Shown here: piece after piece, positions 1 through 12,500 of the stretch
Position numbering within the stretch: the first letter of the stretch is position 1
Layout of the letters: each line of letters starts with the position of its first letter
DNA from: Sinonovacula constricta
Lineage: Eukaryota > Mollusca > Bivalvia > Cardiida > Solecurtidae
Direction: 5' to 3'
NCBI GenBank assembly: GCA_007844125.1
Contig: CM017571.1
Span: forward strand, 4,535,271 to 4,599,270
DNA length: 64,000 nucleotides
Notes under the pieces: model-generated
Told to the model about the DNA's origin: nothing
The model's input: the letters and a program-made list of their open reading frames with translations, nothing else
The model's database searches: none
Made by a program: the position numbers and the translations under genes

Positions 1-212
1 GTTGTGGTTAATTTGGCTGTCAAAGGCACAAACGTTAAAAGAGAATTTTAGACACTGCTTTGCCACATTAACACTCAATATATCAAAATTTTACATTAAG
101 ATTATTTCCCTATTCCACAGTATCCAAATACACTTCAAACCCCACTTTAACAGTCAATTCAACCATACAAACAAGAGAAAATACATCCATTCATATTAAA
201 AATAATAATCTA
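1..212. other. No gene seen
   Basis: AT-rich DNA. A 65-codon open frame here has no recognisable similarity and is treated as chance. Confidence 0.4.
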
Positions 213-575
213 AAGTAAATCTGAGAGGAGAAAATAATCCTGTCCCTAACAGGGATTTGAACCCGGGACCTTCAGGTCAGTAGGCTGACACTCAACCACG
301 TCGCTAAAGAGTTAACCCAACAGCAAGGCTGTTGGAAGTGCCTATGCACTACACTCCTCCCCCTTTACTTTTTTTCTGGACCCAAGCCCATCTCCGGATA
401 GGCACACCAGGCTTCCGTTTGCTTCTGACACCATTTAAGTAAATCTGAGAGGAGAAAATAATTCTGTCCCTAACAGGGATTTGAACCCGGGACCTTCAGA
501 TCAGTAGGCTGACACACAACAACCTCACTAAAGGGTTTACCCAACAGCAAGGCTGTTGGAAGTGCCTAAATGCAC
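213..575 (-). repeat. Duplicated tRNA-derived SINE segment
   Basis: Two near-identical copies (213-349 and 437-575) share the start aagtaaatctgagaggag and the end caaggctgttggaag. Read on the - strand each holds a tRNA-like B box (GGGTTCAAATCCC). The first A-box half is poor and no acceptor stem forms, so this is a SINE head and not a tRNA gene. An 87-bp segment separates the copies. Confidence 0.7.
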
Positions 576-1909
576 AACAAATCAAACTACCAGACAGAAC
601 TGGTTGTAAAAAAAAATGCAGGCCTGCATCCAAAACTTTTCAGCTGCGGGTTGGGATCCGAAATCCGAATTTGACATACATTCTAGGGGGATCCTTGGGT
701 ATGCTTTCCCCTCAAAAAAATGTTTTTAAAATGTCAGAGATGCCTATAATAGATCTCCTTCTGTAAATTTTCCACATATTGCCATATTGTTTATTTGGTT
801 CGAACAGTTATGTCTTGTGAAAAAATGATAATAACATCAGTTTTTTTTTAATATATATAAAATTTTATCTTTGAGATATATTTTATTCTAATTAAATAAC
901 TGGAGTGATTTTGCATGCTTTTGTTAAAATTTAGATTTATGCTAAAATGTGCATTAAGGGATTTGTCCATGAGGGATTGTGTGAAACAAATGCGAACAAT
1001 TCTTGCCACTGTTTGTGTTTTTATTTTGCTTGGATATAATTTTTAACTGCATTTTTGCTCTATTCTATTCTATGTCAGAATTACTCTCAAACCTGTGACT
1101 TCAATATATTTCCATAATTCACAAAGAGTCTTCTCATAATAAAAATAACCAAATTTTGTTTGCATATTTTAACCATTTTGTCATGAATGATGATGACTAA
1201 GTATATGACAGTCTGGAGGCCTGAGATAACTGGCAATACTCTACATGGTCAGCAAAATTTGTGCGATCAGGCCATTTCTGAAGAAATATAGTCGGGGAGT
1301 GAAGTATAACAAAATATTACTGAAATGCAATACAATGCTTTTAGGTAGCTGAAATGGTAACTTATAACACTAAAATTATTTTGTGTAAATAATAATAAAT
1401 GAATTATAAAGTAGTGAAAATAAAGAAGAAAGAAAAAAAAAGAAGTCATGTCTGCTTGGTGAGTGTCATGTAAAATAACAGTAAATGTACAGAACCTACA
1501 CTTATATAAGGGCAATAAGTTGCCTATAACACAATGTACACATAAACTAAACACAAAGCACGTGTGACATACCAATAAAATGTGGATCATTTATTCTATA
1601 TCTCATGGGTTTTTGTTTTGGTCAATAGGGCAGTACAAGTAGATACTGCACAAGCCCAGTTTTGTAAGGAAAACTAACTAAAAATAATGCCTGGTAAATA
1701 GTTAATCTTTGCCATAAAGCAGCACAATTCATAACGATTTTTACACATTGTTCCAACCCTTCAAACATGTCTGTTGATTGTGTCTAAACAGCATTGATAT
1801 TTTAATCAGTGTTTTATTACATAAATGTAAGATTTAATTAATGCATTTAAAATTTGTACTTAAACACACTAAGGCTTACTATTATGATTAGTCACAAACT
1901 GATCTAAGA
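576..1909. other. AT-rich stretch without recognised features
   Basis: No exon, transposon or repeat was recognised. A 107-codon open frame at 1267-1590 (-) has no family similarity and biased Phe/Leu/Ile content typical of AT-rich noise. Confidence 0.4.
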
Positions 1910-2220
1910 CCGGACATGGTAGCGCAATCGGTAGAGCGTCGGCTCCAGGTACGGGAGGCCCCGGGTTCGATCCCGGGCCGCGACATACCAAAGTCGTTAA
2001 AATTGGTAGTGGTATAGCTCCCTTGCTAACGCTTAAGCAAATATAAGGGTAGTTCCACGAATGGTTGGCCCAGTGTCAGGACAATGTGACAAGGTGTGGT
2101 ATCATGCCAGGTGTTCACGGCATGCTATACACAGTGAAGGCAGCACTATATCTGCTTCAAGTGGACACCGTCTCCAGATAACTGAAATACTGTTGGTGGG
2201 ACGATAAACCCAACAAACAA
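1910..2220 (+). mobile_element. SINE family A, full copy with target duplication
   Basis: tRNA-derived head (A box tagcgcaatcggtagagc, B box gggttcgatccc), body, and an acccaacaaacaaac tail. It is flanked by a perfect 16-bp target duplication, acaaactgatctaaga (1894-1909 and 2221-2236), so the insertion is young. Further copies are at 12108, 20775, 46081 and 58150. Confidence 0.95.
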
Positions 2221-2236
2221 ACAAACTGATCTAAGA

Positions 2237-3433
2237 AAAGTCATATGAATGTATATATATGCACTAACATCTTTTTGCATCAAGCTGTGATGTAGGTTTT
2301 TATATATGCAAACTTTTCACTCCTCTATAAAAAGTAATGCTGTTTGTTAAAAATATTTGTTTATTAATGCCAGTATGTTGATCAATAGCAGCTTGCCACT
2401 AGAGGAAATGGTATGTATGTTCTGTATTGTATAAGCAGTTCAACATATCCCTTTAATTGAAAACGTGCATGACAGCTTTGATCTCAAATTCATGCTGAAA
2501 TTAGCATAAGAACCATCTTGGATAAAAAAAATGTGTGGAACATTTTTGGATCAAAGTGTGGGCGATATTTTAACAGCATCTATGTGGATGGGGTTACCTC
2601 ACCCCTGTGGATCCATGCATTGCTTAAACTTATGTCGTCAAAATATAATATGTTGGGGTAGGTGGGGCAGTGCTGTTAATGCTATTAGCATTTTATTTAA
2701 AATTATTCTTATCATGTACACATTTTTTAAATGGCAATGTTTTTATGTAGGAGTAACCAGTTGGCGTATATCGGTATATATAATATATACACATGTATTA
2801 GCTTCATTAAGAAAGTCCAGAGAGGGTGCACATATCAGGTCTGTGTCTAGTCTTAGGACACATAGGTCTATGTTTAACTTTGATCCCATTTCTTCAACTC
2901 AGCACTGGTACCAGTACCACATCTGCTAGCAAGCATCTGCATGACTAAACAAGATTTTTGTAACAATTTCTGTACTAACTGTAACTTAAGTTAATTGATC
3001 CAAAAAACTTAAAGAAAATAATCATATTTTGTTTTCATTAAAGTCCTGTTTATCATTAAAGTCCTGTTTATCATTTTGTCACTATTTATAACATGTTCCA
3101 AACATTCAAAAAACAATCAGAAAACCTTGATTATTTGTGTGGAAAAAACTGTGCAAAAATTTTATTTTTACAACTTTGATGCATTTACTAATGGCGTAGA
3201 TTTCATTATTAAAAGAGATAATAAAAACTATGTGAAGACCAATGTTAATTTCCTAATATCATGGGTGTGGGTTATTTTTTCAGCTTTATGAAAGAGCTCT
3301 GCCATATACCCAGGCAAAACCATGTAAAACTGCTTAATAGTCATCGTTCTTTATTACTAAATGTCACTGAATCATTTGTTTTAAAATATTTATGTACATT
3401 TGTTTCTATAACTTAATCCATTTATTTTTGCAG
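2237..3433. other. Region upstream of the first visible RNF25 exon
   Basis: The RNF25 start exon could be here or left of the window, but no convincing ATG-containing exon was found. The 132-codon frame at 2531-2929 shows no recognisable domain. Confidence 0.35.
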
Positions 3434-3505
3434 CAGTGTCGAAGAGGAAATCAAAGTTCTGGAGGCAATATATATCAATGAGCTAGAAGTGGACAGAGAT
3501 GAAAA
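3434..3505 (+). CDS. RNF25: RNF25 exon a: start of RWD domain
   Basis: After a T-rich tract and CAG (3431-3433) the frame reads S-V-E-E-E-I-K-V-L-E-A-I-Y-I-N-E-L-E-V-D-R-D-E, the first helix of the RWD domain, matching the E-V-E-V-L-E-S-I-Y region of vertebrate RNF25. The donor is GAAAA|GTGAGA, leaving two bases (AA) of a split Lys codon. A second CAG at 3434-3436 is an alternative acceptor (NAGNAG-type tandem), which would shift the start by 3 bases. The exon carrying the initiator Met should lie upstream and was not recognised. Confidence 0.85.
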
Positions 3506-6500
3506 GTGAGATTTTTACTTTTTGCAACAACGGCTAGAGTGACCGATTTGTTACTCCTTTCACTCCATGGCCTCTCAACGCATGGGTTCAAGTTGGACTG
3601 GCAGCTAGTCATTGACAAAAAATGTTATGGATAAGGGCATTTAAAGCCTCTAGGACATTGGTTAGCATATCATGTGACTCATGCTTGGCCAACCTGAACT
3701 AATAAAGTTAAAGAATATTAAAAGAAGCATGAAAATTAACTTGCAAGAGTCAAGAGATACTGATTACTGAGAAATCGCAATTGAACTGTGCCTGTCCTTA
3801 TCTCTGTTGGCACAATACGGAGCCATACCATGAGTATATGTAGCTAGACACGCGCATTGCAGGAACTCGCCCCAAGTCTGTTACCTTCCCAGATCACTAA
3901 TACCTGTGAGGCACTGCTATATACAGAAAGTGGCATTTGTTGTGTTGCAAATCAATCTTAGATGTTATTGATAGTATGGCTAAAATATGTAGTAAATGTG
4001 ATAATTTATATTGGTAATAAAGCAAAGCATGGGATGATAATTTATTAATTTTTAAAGCATTAAACAAAACTAGACAAGATAAAACATACTGTATACAACG
4101 TACAGATGTATACCTTGGCTAGTTGACTATTTTCAACAGCTTGTAATGATGCTGGAGACACAAAGTGTGCTATGTCAGATGAATGTTACATAAGTTTTAT
4201 GTTACATAAGACACACCTTCAACTCTCTCAATATTGTTAAACTAGCTATCTGGTGACTTTTATTGTCAAACTCCTAAAGCGTCCAGTCCAGCATCATTGG
4301 ATTGCTAAAAGCAAATACTGCGAATGTGGCTTTGCTGTTTATTTTTTATTATGTAGACAGATTATCATCTGTATTTTAAATCCATTCTATTTATATCTTT
4401 ATTCACTGTGATGGCAATCTGAAGTGGTGAATAAGTGCACTTGCTCTTTGCTGTAACTTTGATTAAGGCAATAGAAGTTTGTATGCGATAGATCTGGTTA
4501 CTAGCAGATGTGTGAAAACATGCTTGTGCCCATCACTTATTCATAAAAATGTGACCTAATTGAGGAGGTTATTGATTCAACAGACTAACTGGCATCAGAT
4601 TGAACCCAGTTACCTGATGCATCGTGATCTGAAATAATGTAACTTTATTTTACAAAGAACTTATAGGAAGAATGATGGGACTGACTGGTGTTTTCTTAGT
4701 AGCCCATACATTCGCCGGAGCATGCAAAAGCAAAAATAGCTAATGTAAACTTTGGGGAAAAAAAATAATCAAGATTTTAATTTTTTCTCAGACACGCATA
4801 GTAATCAACTATTATACAATTCTTGAATCTTATATATTCAACGAGGCATGATTTTCAAGCATAGATAAAATTGGGATCATTGGTGTTAAGATCTTTCCAC
4901 ATTCACCCAGATGTACCTATATGTCTGTTTGGCTGTTTCAGAGGTGGTGTAGAGAGGATCCGCCTGGTGTTACATCCATCTACTGGAGATGATGATGACC
5001 AGAAGTTTGTATGCATGACTCTCATCCTAGATATCTCCTCACAGGTAACATTGGTTCACCAGAAGTTTGTCTGCATTACTTTTATCCTAGATATCTCCTC
5101 ACAGGTAACAATGGTTCACCAGAAGTTTGCCAACCTGACTCTCATCCTAGATATCTCCTCACAGGTAACATTGGTTCACCAGAAGTTTGTCTGCATGACT
5201 TTTATCCTAGATATCTCCTCACAGGTAACAATGGTTCACCAGAAGTTTGCCAACCTGACTCTCATCCTAAATATCTCCACACAGGTAACATTGGTTCACC
5301 AGAAGTTTGTCTGCATGACTTTTATCCTAGATATCTCCACACAGGTAACATTGGTTCACCAGAAGTTTGTCTGCATGACTTTTATCCTAGATATCTCCTC
5401 ACAGGTAACAATGGTTCACCAGAAGTTTGCCAACCTGACTCTCATCCTAGATATCTCGTCACAGGTAACATTGGTTCACCAGAAGTTTGTCTGCATGACT
5501 TTTATCCTAGATATCTCCTCACAGGTAACATTGGTTCACCAGAAGTTTGCCAACCTGACTCTCATCATAGATATCTCTAACAGTGGTTCAAAGCTCCTGC
5601 AGGTTGTTTCTTACCTGGAATAGCCTAGGATCATACAAGGATTTTCTATTGTTGAAACAAACACTAACATGGAAAGCCTAACAGAAGAAATCTATAACTA
5701 ATAAAATATATGTCAATATGTATTTTTTTTTCTTGATATAGACTAAGGGCGAGTCAAGAAATTGAATCATCTACCTAAAATATTGCTAATTATTAGTCTG
5801 TAGGTGCATGTTTTGCCGATGAACCATCGGGCAGACAGGATATATAAGCTATTTCAAGTTATTCCAGCTTTAAATGCATCATTAACCAATGATAATCTCT
5901 TTATTTCACTATTTTAAAAAAGAACTTTAAAAAAAATCACTCTAACTTTTAGTTGTAAACAATGTATAATTACCAAATGAAACTAAAACAGGGATCATTT
6001 TGGACCAGAATTCTGATGAGATTTTTCTCCTGTTTGTCAAATTTAAGTGAGATTTTTTTCTAAATAATGAGATTTTATGTCACGAAATAACAAATTGTAC
6101 TCTTGTATTATTTCAAAATATTTTTTTATTGAAATAAACATTTGCAAACTTCAGCTTGTATACTAGCTTATAAGCAAACCAGTGATTGGCTCAAAATACC
6201 ATTGTAATATTAGTGTAACTATGTAAATAAACCAACAACTCGATTGCAATACCATTGTTATATGAGTGTAAGTATATAAATAAACCAACAACCATTACAA
6301 TACCATTGTAATATGAGTGTAACTTTGTAAATAAACCAACAACTAGATTACAATACCATTGTTATATGAGTGTAACTATATAAATAAACCAACAAACATT
6401 ACAATACCATTGTAATATGAGTGTAACTATATAAATAAACCAACAACCATTACAATACCATTGTTATATGAGTGTAACTATGTAAATAAACCAACAACTT

Positions 6501-9500
6501 ATAATACCATTGTAATATGAGTGTAACTATGTAAATAAACCAACAACTGTTATAATACCATTGTAATATGAGAGTAACTATGTAAATAAACCAACAGCTC
6601 GATTGCAATACCATTGTTATATGAGTGTAACTATATAAATAAACCAACAACCATTACAATACCATTGTAATATGAGTGTAAGTTTGTAAATAAACCAACA
6701 ACTAGATTACAATACCATTGTAATATGAGTGTAACTATATAAATAAACCAACAACCATTACAATTCCATTGTTATATGAGTGTAACTATATAAATAAACC
6801 AACAACCATTACAATACCATTGTAATATGAGTGTAAGTTTGTAAATAAACCAACAACTAGATTACAATACCATTGTAATATGAGTGTAACTATATAAATA
6901 AACCAACAACCATTACAATACCATTGTAATATGAGTGTAACTATATAAATAAACCAACAACCATTACAATACCATTGTAATATGAGTGTAACTATGTAAA
7001 TAAACCAACAACTAGATTATGATACCATTGTAATATTAGTGTAACTATGTAAATAAACCAACAACTAGATTACGATACCATTGTAATATGTGTGTAACTA
7101 TGTAAATAAACCAACAACTGTTACAATTCCATTGTAATATGAGTGTAACTATGTAAATAAACCAACAACTGTTATAATTCCATTGTGATATGTGTGTAAC
7201 TATGTAAATAAACCAACAACTGTTATAATACCATTGTAGTATGAGTGTAACTATGTAAATAAACCAACAACTAGATTACAATACCATTATTATATGAGTG
7301 TAACTATGTAAATAAACCAACAACTCGATTACAATACCATTATTATATGAGTGTAACTAAGTAAGCAACCAATGCCAAGATGTTAATACTATTGTAACAT
7401 GAGTAATTTGATATTGAGGCTCAAATTACAGAAGGTGACATCTTTTTTCTTGTCATATTTCAACCAATTGAAGATTGCTAACTATTTCACTTAAAATTTA
7501 AGCCAAGCAAGATACCTGTCGATATTAACTGCATTCTAAGGCTTCTGAATTGTTATTGTTACTTTGTTCATTCAATGCATCATTTGCTAATTGAATGAAC
7601 TTGGAAATTAACTGCTATTTTCCATCGTGTACTGTTTTTCACAATAGTTTTACTTGATTTTTACCAAATGCTTATTGAGCACGCAAGCCCTTGCATCACT
7701 TGATAAACATTAGGTGATTTTTTAACTAAAAACATTTTATTTGGATCTCCTCAGGCTGCCAAACCACGCAGGGAATTTAACTTCCAGGGGGGGGGAAAGA
7801 TTAATAGTAGTTAAAATACCTCTTTTTCAAGTGCATGAAAATATCCCACTTATGATTTGAGTGAAAAAATGCCCCGTAAGTGAGTTTTTTTCTGTGATTT
7901 TGGCAAGTTTTAAGTGAGACTATCACAGAATTAGGTTCCAAAATATTCTTAGTACAATACCAAGAGCAAGATATGATTTGTCATCTTAAGACTGTAACAG
8001 GGAATGCTGTGCCAAACCTTGGCACTAAACATTGCAAAACAGAATGAAAGAAACAAATTTGCAAAAAGCAAAATATAAAAAAAAGACTTAAGTTACATAA
8101 AGATACAATTTGTAAGGTTTAGACAATCAACTCATCAACTATGTCAAAATAAAATTGCTGAGAAAAATTAGCTTCAGGAAGCAAAATCTACTTATTATCC
8201 ATTTCAAATGCACTTGAACAAATCTACACACTACATAACGTGTGTCATCCAGATGTCAGACATAATTATCATAAACACAGCTGAATTTGTACAAATATAC
8301 ACAGTGTATTTCATTCAGATGTCAGTCTCATAATCATAGACAGTATACTAATTCACTCGAAATTGATTTCATTTTTAAAATATAGACATGTACCTTACTG
8401 CTGAATGCTGACATTTTAAATATTAAGACCATAGCCATTGTAATGTCTACATTTATAAAATTAATCTATTTCATATAATTGATAAAGATTGAATGCCCTA
8501 CCCAGTTTTTTTTACCCAGATTGTTTTACAATAGCATAATACAGAACTCCTCTACTGTCAAATCTGAAAGCACAATTTGACCCTGCTTTATAAGTGCTGT
8601 TATTTGTATCATTTTTTGTTACCATGGTGACTACACCCAATACTAGCTTATTTAATATCATCACAAGTTTAATCAACGACCAGGCATACTATATATCCAG
8701 CCCTTTGTTATTTGTCTAATGACCTTTTAGCTTATGCATCTTTCTGATATTACCAATTATTTTGCTTTATTATGACTATAGTGACAACAATGAAATGTGA
8801 TATTTCAGTATCCACACATGGCACCAGATATTTCTATCAGGAATCCAAGAGGCCTTGGTGAAGAGGAGATACAAAGGTAACAAGATACACAAAAACAGTG
8901 TAATAACTCAGGTTTATTATACCTGTATTCAGGTTACGTGTAATCTGCACCGGCCGCAATAGCACAGGTGGTAGAGTATCAGCTTGCGGATCGGTAGGTC
9001 GTGGGTTCAAACCCCGGCCGGGTCAAACCAAAGACTTTAAAGTTGGTAGTAGTTGCTTTCCTCCTTATGCTCGGGGCTAAGGGGAAAGCATTATGCCTGA
9101 CTCGTCGATGTCAGTATAATGGACCGGCCGGGTTCAGTCCCTGGGCACCTCATAAGTGCCCCTTTGCTATAATGATAGAAATGACATTGCACAGTATCGG
9201 CAAAAATGCCGGCAAATCCCATCCCATCCCACATGTAATCTGGACATATGATCTCCATAAACATTATATTTTCCAAGGCTGGTGATATTAGCAGATCCTC
9301 ATTTCATATATGAACCAATGAAATGAGGACTTAGGACCTGTGTACTGAGGCACAACCTTTAAAGTAAACATAGTCCTGATGCTTTGCCTTGTTTTTTTCT
9401 CGTCTATGTAGATTTTTCTTACAAATTTAGAAAATACCATTCTTAATCTCCAATCATACTTAGTTTGAATTACATTTTACTTACTGTGAAAGAATTTAAT

Positions 9501-12500
9501 TTCGTGGGGCATTTAATTTCGTGGAATTCGTGGGCAAGTCAATCCACGAATTTAAGTACCAACGATATAAAATCCCCTTGGTTAGACTTTCGAATGCTAG
9601 ATTTACTTGTAAATCATGTCAACATATTTTTACTAAACAGGACATAAAGCTCAAACAAACAGACGATTTCACCAAACTTTATTTACATTGTGTTGACATA
9701 GAACGATAAAACATGTTTACGAACATAAGCCATTTAATCATAAAAAACGATCTTTGCTAACTAATTTTATGCTGTAATATATACACGAGCACTATAAAAT
9801 TTATCGGTGTAGGGTGTTTACTCAAGGGTCTGTTTTGTGTCAGTTTGCATAGTACGCTAATTGGCGTTAATTGACAGTCAATGGCTTTGTTAAATTAGAC
9901 CCTTAAAATAACCCGCGCCTCTAACATCTTTATGAACATAATCCCTTAAATGACACGCTAATTGACAGGTGTCATAAAAGTCGTCTGATGAGACTCGGCT
10001 GTGAAAACATTGACCGGCTGCCGTGGATCAATATCACCAGGCGTGACGTAAGACAATAGGCAGAGTCACTCGCTAAGCTGTAGTTTCGCAATTGACCCTG
10101 TTTCAGTGTTAGGCCTCAGTTTCGCATCTGTCAAAAATCGAAGGTACTTTTTTTATTTTCGTGGGTAGGGCAATCTACGAAATCAAGTACCCACGAATAT
10201 GCCCGTCCTCTTCAAACAACGAAATTTCTGCCCCACGAAAAAAATTTCACAGTATAACTTACTTCAAACATGTATCCTATAAGTTTTAAAAACTACTAGC
10301 TTCTATTAGAAAGCAGTTTTTTGCAAATACATGAAACAGCCATGTGCTTGAAACAGCTACCGATAACCATCTACATCTGCTGTAGGGACTTCCACTCTTG
10401 CTGCTTTGGTGTTAATAGCCACAAGTGACATAGTTTAGGTTGTAACATCACAAATGCTAAGCTTGAATTATCCTTAATACTGAAGTGAACGTTGTTTTTG
10501 TACCTTGTGTCCTGGTCCAAGATCTATAGACTAGCTATTAGACAAGTCCAATATGGTTTTGCAATCGGTTCATTTGTCTTATGACATAATTTCCACATTG
10601 GACTCATCAGTGTTAAAGGGCCTTTTTGTTCTGTAACCATTTTTATTCATGACTGAATCTTACACACTTGATTATTCTGTGTCTCTAACCTTTTTGGACA
10701 TACACACAAAACATTTTTTTTTCAAATATAAATAAATTAATTTTAAAAGCAAAATATGAACAACAAAAAGTCAAAAGAGTATTCTTATCATGATCAGCAA
10801 AAGATACTATTGAAAATAAACATTGATTGATTACAAGTACTATGCATTTTAAACAATATACCTGGTAAACCTAATAAGTAACTCACTTTTTAGGAGAGAT
10901 TGCTACATGATTAAGTGTTGTATAAACAATTATGGTAAACATTATTTCATGCTCTCCCATAAAGATTAAGATCAGCAAAATTACAAAATCATTTGTGACA
11001 TTACACTGAATCTAAAAAGTTTTCTTCATTTTTAGGTCTTTTCTTAACTATGGATGCTAAAGCAGTTTGTGTTATTCGCCTATATATTTAGAATGTTTAA
11101 AAATTATTCCGTTACTATGCATTCTGGTGCTCCGTTACTCATAGTGTGTAAATACCCACCAGTTTACTATGTTTGCTCATGAGAAATCTGCCATCTGCCA
11201 TTTGGCAGTATTTGATCTGTATCTGCTTTTTCTCCTTAAGCTCATTTACACTTAATCTCAGTATTTCTAATGTTTGTGCTTGGTGTATACAGTCTTATAG
11301 AGGACATGATGCAACTTGGCCAGGACAGTCGAGGGGACTCCATGCTCTTTCAACTGATTGAGGTAAGCTATTAGCCAACTATTGACATTGGAAGACAAAT
11401 GGTTTTATTAACCAGGTTTTCAACGAAAATTCCGGTTGTTAGATTGGGATATGGCGGGTGGAAGATCTAGCTTGGGATCTGATTTGGGTCCAGTCGTGTC
11501 AAGGTCAATGTCACTGTTACTAAAAATAGGAAAAAAGTTAACAGTAGTTTATGTGCAAACTTAGCTTGAGATTGGATCCTGTCAGTCATTAACATCATGG
11601 AAGTAAACTTGCCCCTGCTTTACTTACTTAGCATGGCATGTTGTGCATGTTGCATGTGTTTCTTTCCTTACACCTGCCTGCATGTTGTCTTCTACATACA
11701 CACTACTGTATTTCTTCAATTACTAATATCACAACCATATAACTGCTGCCTTTTTAGTCAACTACTAAAATAAATTGTTAAATCGTTGAAAACCTGGTTT
11801 CGTGGCATGGCCACGTTTCTTCCTTACACTCTGAATAACTTGGTAGGGTAGGCATGGTATCATTGGCAAGCCACCACAGAAATTATGTTGGTACATCTAC
11901 TTTAAGTGTATATTGTCTTATTTTTCTTACAGAACTTCTTACGAATTCTTTTATCAGAATTAACAATAATTATGTTCAGCCCATTGTGTAAAAATTTAAT
12001 GCCGAACTACAGAAAGTTTGCTGGTAAATATCATGCTGATATAGCTGATTTGTTCAAAACTACTTATTTTTATAACTTGTTCTATAATTTAATTTCAACA
12101 CTTGATGGCCAGACCTGGCGCAATCAGTAGAGCATCGGCTCCAGGAACGAAAGGCCCTTGGTTCAATCCCTGGCCGCGACATTACCAAAGTCATTAAAAA
12201 AAGGTAATGGTATAGCTCCCTTACTAACACTCAAGCAACTATAAGAGTAGTTCCATGACTGGTTAGCCCGGTGTCAGGATAATGTGACTGGGTTTGGTAT
12301 CTAGCCAGGTGTTCACAGCTTTGCTATACACAGTGAAGGCAGCACTATATATGCTGCTAGTGGACACCATCTTCAGATAACTGAAATACTGTAGGTGGGA
12401 CGATTAACCCAATCAGCATAAACGACTTTTGATGCAGTTATATATATAGTCCCTCCCTTGTGTGTATACAGCTGGCCAAAGACTCCTTGACAGAAGGGAA

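Noticed and set aside
250..310. tRNA gene on the - strand
   Set aside because: It has a good B box but no acceptor stem pairing and no proper A box; the same sequence is duplicated nearby as part of a SINE.
1930..1985. tRNA gene
   Set aside because: A and B boxes are present, but a long body, a caaa-rich tail and a target duplication show that it is a SINE head.
2531..2929. 132-codon open frame as the first RNF25 exon or a separate gene
   Set aside because: It has no similarity to the RNF25 N-terminus, no domain, and no clear donor leading to the 3434 exon.
9986..10045. Possible hammerhead ribozyme (ctgatgag followed by gaaaac, then attga...tcaat)
   Set aside because: The core motif resembles CUGAUGA...GAAA, but stem II does not pair, stem III has mismatches next to the core, and stem I is absent.
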